This document shows positions 1 to 5,830 of a stretch of 5,830 nucleotides of DNA, in pieces. The DNA is taken from NCBI GenBank assembly GCA_900553205.1, contig USCK01000120.1, forward strand, positions 1 through 5,830. The letters run 5' to 3'. A program made the position numbers and the translations under genes. The number at the start of each line of letters is the position of its first letter. The first letter of the stretch is position 1. Source of the stretch: an uncultured bacterium. Lineage in GTDB: Bacteria; Cyanobacteriota; Vampirovibrionia; Gastranaerophilales; Gastranaerophilaceae. The notes under the pieces were generated by a model. The model saw nothing but the letters and a program-made list of their open reading frames with translations, had not been told where the DNA came from and did not search any database.

Positions 1-79
1 CGGCATCTTCAAAATACTTATCTGTAGATAACTCAACTAAACATTCACCAATAGTGATTATATCAAGTGATTTTTCCAT
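1..79 (-). CDS. PfkB-family sugar kinase, probable 2-keto-3-deoxygluconate kinase (N-terminal fragment)
   Basis: Only the first 26 codons are in the window; the gene runs off the left edge. The visible protein starts MEKSLDIITIGECLVELST, and the I-x-x-I-G-E-x-L-V-E segment (residues 7-16) is the first beta strand and Gly-Glu motif typical of ribokinase/PfkB kinases such as KdgK, which phosphorylate a sugar or sugar acid with ATP in the cytoplasm. The start ATG (79-77) overlaps the TAA of the upstream aldolase as TAATG. An AAGGA Shine-Dalgarno sequence lies 9 nt upstream (93-89), inside the aldolase gene, so translation is probably coupled. Specificity for 2-keto-3-deoxygluconate is inferred from the aldolase next to it, not from the fragment itself; fructokinase or another PfkB member remains possible. 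Confidence 0.7.
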   Translation of the reverse strand, partial: MEKSLDIITIGECLVELSTDKYFEDA

Positions 80-693
80 TAAGACAGTTCCTTGAGTTCT
101 TCCAATGTGTTTTTAGCTTTGTTTGTGATTTCAGTAAGAGATAATGTTTCGTAGAAATCACGACCTACTCCGACTGCAGCTGCGCCACATTTGATATAAT
201 CTTTTACTTCTTGAAGTTTTATATTACCCATTGGCATAAGGTTCAAGAACGGCATTTGTCTTGTAAGTTCTTCAAAGTATTGAACACCACCCATAGCTGT
301 AACTGGATATAATTTTATTAATGGAATTCTTGATTTCCAAGCTGTGTATGCTTCGTTTGCTGTTGAAGTACCGGCAATAAACGGTACTCCGATATTTTTA
401 GAAATCTTTACCATATTCATTTGGAATATTGGTGAAGAAAACAACTTAGCACCTGATTTGAACGCTTGGTTTGCTTGAAGTTTTGTAATAATACTTCCTG
501 CACATACTGTAGCTTTTGGAGAAATCTTCTCAATAACTTCGTACAACGAAGGATTTTCAATATTGATTTCCAAAACTTTTATTCCACCCTCAATAAGAGC
601 ATTTGCAACATCTTCAGCCTTTGACGCATCTTTGCATCTGATAATCGGGTATATTTTTTCTTCTGATATTAATTTTATTAAGTTCATACTCAT
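79..693 (-). CDS. KDPG/KHG aldolase family protein (Eda-like), 204 aa
   Basis: A class I aldolase-type TIM-barrel protein. Family members cleave 2-keto-3-deoxy-6-phosphogluconate to pyruvate and glyceraldehyde 3-phosphate, or 4-hydroxy-2-oxoglutarate to pyruvate and glyoxylate. Visible hallmarks in order are YPIIRCKD (15-22), GGIKVLEIN (36-44) with the catalytic Glu42, CAGS (64-67), AGTSTANE (107-114), IKLYPVTAMGG (126-136) with the Schiff-base Lys127, MPMGNI (153-158) and VGVGRDFY (174-181). Length is normal for the family (E. coli Eda is about 213 aa). The first ATG (693-691) is preferred over the second (687-685) because AAGGA (704-700) sits 6 nt before it. It is the first gene of an operon with the sugar kinase downstream. 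Several substrate-contact residues differ from E. coli Eda: Arg49 becomes Glu46, Thr73 becomes Ser67 and PTGGI becomes PMGNI. The family call is firm, but the exact substrate is open. Confidence 0.85.
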   Translation of the reverse strand: MSMNLIKLISEEKIYPIIRCKDASKAEDVANALIEGGIKVLEINIENPSLYEVIEKISPKATVCAGSIITKLQANQAFKSGAKLFSSPIFQMNMVKISKNIGVPFIAGTSTANEAYTAWKSRIPLIKLYPVTAMGGVQYFEELTRQMPFLNLMPMGNIKLQEVKDYIKCGAAAVGVGRDFYETLSLTEITNKAKNTLEELKELS

Positions 694-749
694 AATCTAT
701 CCTTTTTACTAAATTTATTATATCATAAAAGAATAAAAAGGATTAGCGT
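694..749. promoter_or_regulatory. Divergent intergenic region with 10-bp inverted repeat
   Basis: This 56-nt gap separates the aldolase operon from the cyclase operon and must hold the signals for both. It contains a perfect 10-bp inverted repeat, ATCCTTTTTA (699-708) and TAAAAAGGAT (734-743), spaced by 25 nt. Each arm includes the Shine-Dalgarno sequence of one of the two divergent genes. For the plus-strand gene, AAGGA (738-742) lies 7 nt before the ATG at 750. A plus-strand -10 (perhaps TATCAT, 721-726) is weak and no -35 is evident. Confidence 0.5.
717..725 (-). promoter_or_regulatory. Extended -10 promoter for the aldolase-kinase operon
   Basis: Read on the minus strand the sequence is TGATATAAT: a consensus -10 hexamer TATAAT (722-717) preceded by the TGn extension. 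Transcription would start near 710, giving a leader of about 17 nt with the AAGGA ribosome site. No good -35 hexamer is seen at the usual distance (740-746), which is acceptable for extended -10 promoters. The assignment is by motif only. Confidence 0.5.
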
Positions 750-2681
750 ATGAAATTTTTAAAGGGCTTATTACTATTTTTTTCTATAGTATTTTTTATG
801 CTGATAGCATATTCTATTTCAAATAACTTTTTTGAGCCAAAAGCATTTAACTTTATGATAAAAAACTTTACTGCTGTTAAAACTGGTAGCAATGATATCG
901 TTATAATTGTTATTGATGATAAGTCTATCGGAAAATACAGATGGCCTTGGAAACGAAATTTGTATTGCAAAGTATTTAATTACCTGAATGAATATGCAAA
1001 ACCTGCCGTTATCGTAAACGATTCGGTTTTTGCAACTCCTGATAGCGAGAATCCTGAATCAGATATCGCATACTTTAATTCAATAAAAAATATAAATAAT
1101 CTTGTAGTTGGATTTGATTTTCTGCCAAACAAAGAAGAAATTATTAACAAAAACTACGATAAAAAATTCTACAAAAAATTTGGTCTGAATATTGAAGATA
1201 ACAGATTATGGGGTCGTGATAATTCTTATCATGCACTTTTGCCTTTCCCTGAACCGTATTTTAATTCTGTCAAAATGGCTGGCTCAGTAAAAAGTCCTGT
1301 CTGTCGTGACAGCTTTTTGAGAAGCATTCCTTATATCGTTAAATATGGTGACAAACTTTATCCGTCTTTATCCTTAAGAGCATTTTCTTATTTGAATGGA
1401 AACGAAGGTTATATTGTTGATGATTACAGTATCCATGGTCAAAAATCACATATTGAGATTCCGAGAACTTCTGATATATATGGTATTAATACCTTGTTAA
1501 AGTTTTACAAGCGATATAACAACACAAACTATACTCATAAAACATATTCGGCAATAGATATTATGGATTCGTATGACCAATTAAAAGCCGGAGAAATTCC
1601 GACAATAAATCCTGCCGAGTTTAGAGGGAAAATAGTTTATTTCGGCGCTAATGTGAAGGCTACTGCGACAGGACTTTCTGATGTGCAACGAACGCCTATA
1701 AGTAATGAACATTCAGGGGTTGATATCCAAGCCACGGCATTGGACAATTTAATCTCAAATGACTTTATGTATCAGGCAGAAGGCTGGCAAAATCTTTTTA
1801 TAACAATATTCCTAATGGTTATGGCTTATGTTCTGATTCGTAAATTTACAGTTTTTGTATCTGCAACTCTTATATTTGTACTCACAATGATATTCATTGT
1901 TTTGAGTGGGTATTCATTTTACAAAGGTTTTGCGTTGAGTGTAATTACTCCGATATCTTTAGAATTTATAACCATGGTGTTTGCGTATTCTCACAGATTT
2001 ATTCTTGAAGGTAAGAGCAAAGAAAAAATCAAATCTGCGATGGGAAAATATATCTCCGAAGATATTATGAAAAGTGTTGTCAAAAACATTGATGAACTAA
2101 AACTGGGAGGTAAAAAAGCAAATGTAACCGTTCTGTTTTCTGATATAAGAGGGTTTACTTCAATGAGTGAAAAACTCTCTGCAGATGAAGTTTCTGTTAT
2201 CTTGAACGAATACTTTACGGAAATGGAGCCGATAGTTACTAAGCATCATGGAGTTATCAACAAGTTTATCGGTGATGCCGTAATGGTTATATTCGGCGAA
2301 CCTATAAAAGATGATTTGCACCCTGTAAATGCTGTCAGATGTGCACACGAAATGTTGGCAAAGGTTGATGAGCTTCAACAAAAATGGTTAAGCGAGGGTA
2401 AGCCCAAAATAGAAATCGGGGTCGGTATAAACACAGGAGAAGCGTTTGTCGGTAATATCGGTTCTGAAAAAAGAATGGAATACACTGTTATTGGTGATAC
2501 CGTAAATTTGGCAAGCAGAATTGAAAGCTATAACAAAATCTATAAAACCAATTTGTTAATAAGCAGTTCTACATACGCATGTGTTAAAAATATCGTAGAT
2601 GTTATTAAAATCTCTAATGTAACAATTAGAGGTAAAGCAAAAAAAATGGATTTATATGAGGTTATAAGTCTAATTGGATAG
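750..2681 (+). CDS. Membrane-bound CHASE2-domain class III adenylate cyclase, 643 aa
   Basis: Predicted to make cAMP from ATP in response to a signal sensed outside the membrane. The order is an N-terminal membrane helix (about 5-22), an extracytoplasmic CHASE2 sensor (about 45-340, with IVIIVIDDKSI at 50-60 and RWPWKR at 64-69), three further membrane helices (about 346-363, 367-388 and 394-413), a short linker helix and a C-terminal cyclase domain (about 450-635). All catalytic positions are visible: metal-binding Asp465 (FSDIRGFT) and Asp509 (KFIGDAVM), purine-specifying Lys505 and Thr579 (EYTVIGD), and transition-state Asn586 and Arg590 (VNLASR). A Lys/Thr pair is the pattern of class IIIb adenylate cyclases such as Spirulina CyaC, so adenylate rather than guanylate cyclase is favoured. 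One domain per chain implies a homodimer. AAGGA lies 7 nt before the ATG. recG follows with an 8-nt overlap. The ligand of the sensor cannot be told from sequence. Confidence 0.93.
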   Translation: MKFLKGLLLFFSIVFFMLIAYSISNNFFEPKAFNFMIKNFTAVKTGSNDIVIIVIDDKSIGKYRWPWKRNLYCKVFNYLNEYAKPAVIVNDSVFATPDSENPESDIAYFNSIKNINNLVVGFDFLPNKEEIINKNYDKKFYKKFGLNIEDNRLWGRDNSYHALLPFPEPYFNSVKMAGSVKSPVCRDSFLRSIPYIVKYGDKLYPSLSLRAFSYLNGNEGYIVDDYSIHGQKSHIEIPRTSDIYGINTLLKFYKRYNNTNYTHKTYSAIDIMDSYDQLKAGEIPTINPAEFRGKIVYFGANVKATATGLSDVQRTPISNEHSGVDIQATALDNLISNDFMYQAEGWQNLFITIFLMVMAYVLIRKFTVFVSATLIFVLTMIFIVLSGYSFYKGFALSVITPISLEFITMVFAYSHRFILEGKSKEKIKSAMGKYISEDIMKSVVKNIDELKLGGKKANVTVLFSDIRGFTSMSEKLSADEVSVILNEYFTEMEPIVTKHHGVINKFIGDAVMVIFGEPIKDDLHPVNAVRCAHEMLAKVDELQQKWLSEGKPKIEIGVGINTGEAFVGNIGSEKRMEYTVIGDTVNLASRIESYNKIYKTNLLISSSTYACVKNIVDVIKISNVTIRGKAKKMDLYEVISLIG

Positions 2682-4803
2682 TAATCTTGAACAAATAAAA
2701 AAAGCTATAGAAATAGAAGCCAAATATCAATATACGGATATAAGAGGAAGAACAAAATCTTTTTCGGCTTTTATTCGTGGTGAAATACGAAAGTTTATCA
2801 AAACATCTTCTATTCCTGAGAGGTGGAAGTTTGTTCTTGCTCATTTTGAACAATATTCTATGGATACATTACCAAACAGAAAAAAATCTATAGAGTATTT
2901 GGTAAATGCCATAAAATCTGAACTCTTGCAAAAAGAAGAGGACAAAAAAGAACAAGATGCAAAACTAAATCCTTATTCTTCTGTTACCTATGTCAAAGGT
3001 GTTGGGCCAAAAGTCGCTGCGATACTTAATAAACTGGGCATATTTACGGCAAGTGATTTGTTGTTTTATTTGCCAAGAAAACATATTGATTACTCAAAAC
3101 GAACATTAATAAAAAATCTTCAAGAGGGGGATGATACTACAGTCTTTGGCTACATAAAGCGTGTAGAAGCGTTTACGACACCTAAAGGATTGGGGGTTGT
3201 AAAAAGAAAAAATCAAGATGAAACCGGCAGTTTTATTCTTAATTTCTTTTACGGAAAAAGTTCAAAATATTCTTTAGAGAGAACAAAATCTCAATTTCCT
3301 CAAGGTGCAGGGATAATAGTTTCGGGTACCGTTAAAATCAACAAATTTGATTATTCCAAGACCTTGGATAACATCAGTTATTCAATAATGTCTGAGGACT
3401 TTCTAACCAAAACAAATCTTAATATCGGACGAATCGTTCCTGTGTATTCGCTTTGTGAAAATATGAATGTCAAAACCCTTCGCAAAGCCATATATAACGC
3501 TATTCAATTATACAAAAACTCAATAGTTAATGTTGTTCCTCAATACCTAATTGATAGATATGATTTGCTAGACAAAAAAGATGCGATAGAACAAATCCAT
3601 TTCCCTGATAGTATGGAAATGCTTGAACGTGCCAGATTTACTCTAGTGTTTGAAGAATTCTTTTTAATCCAGCTAAAACTGGCTTTGATAAGAGAAAAGA
3701 ACAGGCATGATAACAAAGCTGTTCCGTTGCAAATCAAAAAAGACGGATTAGTTAATAAATTTATTACAGGGTTGCCGTTTGAACTGACAAAAGCTCAAAA
3801 GAAAGCTGTTGATGAAATTTTGAAGGATATGAACTCCGAAGAACCTATGCAAAGACTTCTACAAGGTGATGTAGGTTCAGGTAAAACCGTTGTTGCTTGT
3901 ATAATGCTTTTGGCTGCAATCGAAAACGGATATCAAGCCTCTATAATGGCACCGACTGAAATTCTTGCACAACAGCATTACAACAATTTTGTAAACTGGC
4001 TAACTCCGTTTGGAATAAGCATAGGCTTGTTCATAGGTAGTATTCCTAAAAAACAAAGACAAATTTCGGAAGTTGCTTTGCGTAACGGACAAATAGATAT
4101 TGCAGTCGGAACGCAAGCTCTGATTCAAGATAATATTGAGTTTGCAAACTTAGGGGCAATAGTTATTGATGAACAACACAGGTTTGGGGTTAAACAAAGA
4201 TTAACCTTGCGTAAAAAAGCCCAAAACCCACAAATATTGACAATGACTGCAACACCTATACCGAGAACTCTTGCTATTACAATGAATGGTGATTTAGATT
4301 TGACTATAATTGATGAGCTTCCAAAAGGCAGAAAACCGATTATTACAAAAATGGGAGTTCCTAAAAAACAAATCTATTCTTTAATTCGTAATGAAATAAA
4401 TGCAGGACACCAAGCCTATGTTGTGTATCCTTTGATAGATGAGAGTGAAACTTTATCAGCTAAAGCCGCAACAGTCGAAGCTGAGTTCCTACAGACAAAA
4501 GTATTTCCGGATTTAAAAATTGGCTTACTACACGGGAAAATGAAGAACTCTGAAAAAGATGAAGTAATGGCTAAGTTTAAAAATAAAGAATATGATATAC
4601 TTGTTTCTACAACAGTTGTAGAAGTTGGTGTTGATGTCCCTAATGCTACTGTTATTGTAATCGAAAATGCCGAAAGATTCGGACTTCCTCAACTTCATCA
4701 GCTTAGAGGTCGTGTCGGCAGATGTGATTTGCAGTCTTATTTCAACGGCTTCAAAATCGCAAGAAACAAGAAATCGTTTGGCAATAATGACCGAAACCAA
4801 TGA
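2674..4803 (+). pseudogene. recG: ATP-dependent DNA helicase RecG, 5' part of a frameshifted gene (709 codons)
   Basis: RecG remodels stalled replication forks and branch-migrates Holliday junctions. An N-terminal extension (about 5-80) resembles the one on cyanobacterial RecG. A wedge region follows, beginning with a helix-hairpin-helix-like VKGVGPKVAAILNKLGI (107-123). The helicase core has LTKAQ (371-375), Walker A GDVGSGKT (398-405), DEQH (499-502), TATPIPRT (525-532) and motif VI QLRGRVGR (676-683). After QSY (687-689) the frame becomes nonsense and stops at 4803, while the conserved RecG C-terminus continues in the +1 frame to 5041. Restored, the protein would be about 792 aa. The start is TTG at 2674. 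It is preceded in frame by TAA and by GAGGT (2658-2662, 11 nt upstream), and the next in-frame ATG is at codon 59, which would cut the N-terminal domain. If the lesion is real, the product lacks the TRG translocation motif and should not branch-migrate. Confidence 0.88.
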
Positions 4804-5041
4804 CGGGTTTGTTATTGCTGAAAAAGATTTGCAAATCAGAGGCCCCGGAGAGTTCTTGGGTGTACGACAAAGCGGGCTTCCTGATTTAATAATTTCTGAT
4901 ATTGTGAAGGATTCCAAGATATTAGAAATCGCAAGAAGTTCAGCTATTGAGTTTGTTGCAGATAAAAAGATTGAAGATTATCCCCAACTTAAAGAATCCA
5001 CAACACTGACTCTGGACGGGACCCTTCTTCTAGGCTGCTGA
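4730..5041 (+). pseudogene. recG: RecG C-terminal part in the +1 frame (3' part of frameshifted recG)
   Basis: This is the continuation of recG, not an independent gene. The frame reads CSLISTASKSQETR and then IMTETNDGFVIAEKDL, RGPGEFLGVRQSGLPD and ISDIVKDSKILE, all characteristic of the RecG region just after helicase motif VI, including the TRG motif that couples ATP hydrolysis to DNA translocation. The in-frame ATG at 4787 has no Shine-Dalgarno sequence, and separate translation is unlikely. In-frame codons before 4730 are out-of-frame sequence of the helicase core. The last residues (TLTLDGTLLLGC) are not recognisable and fall in a locally G+C-rich patch. The stop TGA (5039-5041) overlaps the end of the opposing gene by 12 nt. 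Confidence 0.85.
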
Positions 5042-5830
5042 TGTTTTATTTTCTTCTTTAACTTTGTCAGGCAAAGATTTCCAAGGTTTGTTACCAACCC
5101 AATCAATAGTTGGGCTGATACATTTTTCAATCAAGACTTTTTCTACAAAGTTATCAATAGGCTTCATCATAATGCCTAGTGCAACCAACCCACCAAGTGA
5201 TTTTAGTGCGTTATTTTTGAACAGTTTGTTACCTTGAGATTTCTTGATGATATTAAATGCAGCACTTTTCTTACCTGCGATATCTGCTGTTTTTGTCGCT
5301 TCTTGGAAAGCATTAAACATCTTTTTAGAAATATTCTTTGGTTGTTTACCTTCAAGTAATGCTTCTCTGGTATCCATAATGTTATCGACAGTTTGAGCTA
5401 CATATTTTTGGATATCTTCAGCTTTAGCTTCTGTTTTGAATGGTTTTTTGATGAATGCAAGAGCTTTTTCTAAAGGATTCATCATTTCTTTATGTGTTTG
5501 TTTATGTTTGTTCTTTTCAGCGATATTATCAACAATATGTTGAGTATATTTTTGTCTGTCAACTTTGCCTGTTGCAGTATCAACAAAGTTTTCGTGAGTA
5601 CCTTTATTCATAGACTCGGTAATCATGTTTGTATATGTTTCTCTATCACCAAGTGATAATTTTGTTTTACCTTTTGAAGCAATAATATTGGCAGCTTTTT
5701 GACCGATTTTAACGGCAGCTGTTGGTAATATTACGCTCGCAAGCATTTGGAACGATAGTTGCTTTGTCGCACGTTTCTTGCTAGGTTCATGTTTCCCGTC
5801 AGGAGAATGCTTATATTTGTCGGCAACATC
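5030..5830 (-). CDS. Lysine-rich protein of unknown function, 5' end outside the window
   Basis: I do not recognise a named family. The reading frame is open from the TAG stop (5032-5030) to the right edge, giving at least 266 residues. The Met at 5746 is probably internal, because no ribosome site precedes it (the upstream bases read CGTTCCAA) and the 28 codons before it encode plausible protein (KHSPDGKHEPSKKRATKQL). From the edge, a basic segment is followed by a moderately hydrophobic stretch (FQMLASVILPTAAVKIG, about 27-43), then a long helical Lys/Asn-rich region, a second apolar stretch (LKSLGGLVALGIMM, about 209-222) and a polar tail ending KTSAA. Three short similar units are visible: ETYTNMITESM, QKYTQHIVDNI and QKYVAQTVDNI. 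The apolar stretches could be amphipathic or membrane-associating helices. No catalytic motif is seen. It converges on recG with overlapping ends. Confidence 0.75.
   Translation of the reverse strand, partial: DVADKYKHSPDGKHEPSKKRATKQLSFQMLASVILPTAAVKIGQKAANIIASKGKTKLSLGDRETYTNMITESMNKGTHENFVDTATGKVDRQKYTQHIVDNIAEKNKHKQTHKEMMNPLEKALAFIKKPFKTEAKAEDIQKYVAQTVDNIMDTREALLEGKQPKNISKKMFNAFQEATKTADIAGKKSAAFNIIKKSQGNKLFKNNALKSLGGLVALGIMMKPIDNFVEKVLIEKCISPTIDWVGNKPWKSLPDKVKEENKTSAA
5378..5641 (-). repeat. Three related 11-residue units in the unknown protein
   Basis: The segments at 5641-5609, 5554-5522 and 5410-5378 (minus strand) encode ETYTNMITESM, QKYTQHIVDNI and QKYVAQTVDNI. The last two share Q-K-Y and V-D-N-I at the same spacing; the first matches more loosely. 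This suggests a degenerate helical repeat with unequal linkers. It is a protein-level similarity seen by eye, without statistics. Confidence 0.4.

Noticed and set aside
2160..2381. Minus-strand open frame of 73 codons within the cyclase domain
   Set aside because: It lies antisense to the highly conserved catalytic region, has no recognisable protein features and is expected by chance. The same applies to minus-strand frames at 743-970, 2662-2853, 3540-3737 and 4528-4917.
4667..4741. Reading the +1-frame segment from the ATG at 4667 as a separate small gene of 124 codons
   Set aside because: Up to about 4729 this frame is a shadow of the intact helicase core, including motif VI. Only the part from about 4730 is RecG-like, so it is the 3' piece of recG.
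4730..4745. Programmed ribosomal frameshift in recG
   Set aside because: The needed shift is +1, but there is no slow codon or stop at the shift point, no prfB-like CTT-TGA site, and RecG is not known to use recoding. A simple +1 slip would also omit conserved residues between QSY and SLI, so an indel is more likely.
750..5041. A cyclase-helicase defence or signalling system (CBASS-like)
   Set aside because: The cyclase is a CHASE2 class III adenylate cyclase, not a CD-NTase or Pycsar-type cyclase with a neighbouring effector. recG is a housekeeping gene, so adjacency alone does not support a defence role.
5030..5746. Start of the right-hand minus-strand gene at the Met at 5746
   Set aside because: No ribosome site precedes it, and the frame continues open with protein-like sequence to the edge of the window.

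Overview
The window is AT-rich coding sequence, densely packed, with only one real intergenic gap (694-749). It looks like chromosomal DNA of a bacterium from the non-photosynthetic sister lineage of Cyanobacteria (Melainabacteria/Vampirovibrionia, perhaps a gut Gastranaerophilales). This is an inference. It rests on a RecG with the N-terminal extension I associate with cyanobacterial RecG, the low G+C, and a CHASE2-adenylate cyclase architecture common in that broad group. No 16S rRNA or other decisive marker is present.

Left part, minus strand (1-725): an extended -10 promoter drives a KDPG/KHG aldolase-like gene (eda-like, 79-693). Its stop overlaps by 1 nt the start of a PfkB-type sugar kinase (probably 2-keto-3-deoxygluconate kinase), of which only the first 26 codons lie in the window. 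Together these would phosphorylate and cleave 2-keto-3-deoxygluconate, as in hexuronate breakdown or Entner-Doudoroff-type metabolism. However, the aldolase has lost several substrate-binding residues of the classical enzyme.

Middle part, plus strand (750-5041): a membrane-bound CHASE2 class III adenylate cyclase with a complete catalytic set (750-2681). It overlaps by 8 nt the TTG start of recG, which encodes the branch-migration helicase. recG is broken: the frame that carries all helicase motifs runs out at 4803, and the conserved C-terminal part continues in the +1 frame to 5041. The break can be placed at about 4740. The two frames there read as QSY and CSLI from the same 11 bases, so loss of one copy of an 11-bp tandem repeat (TGCAGTCTTAT, 4730-4740) explains the frameshift neatly.

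Right part, minus strand (5030-5830): a lysine-rich gene of unknown function, converging on recG and overlapping its stop by 12 nt. Its frame stays open to the window edge, so its true start lies outside. No RNA gene, mobile element, CRISPR array or clear rho-independent terminator was seen. I found no convincing new multi-gene system; the most informative items are the recG lesion, the altered aldolase active site and the unknown repeat-bearing protein.
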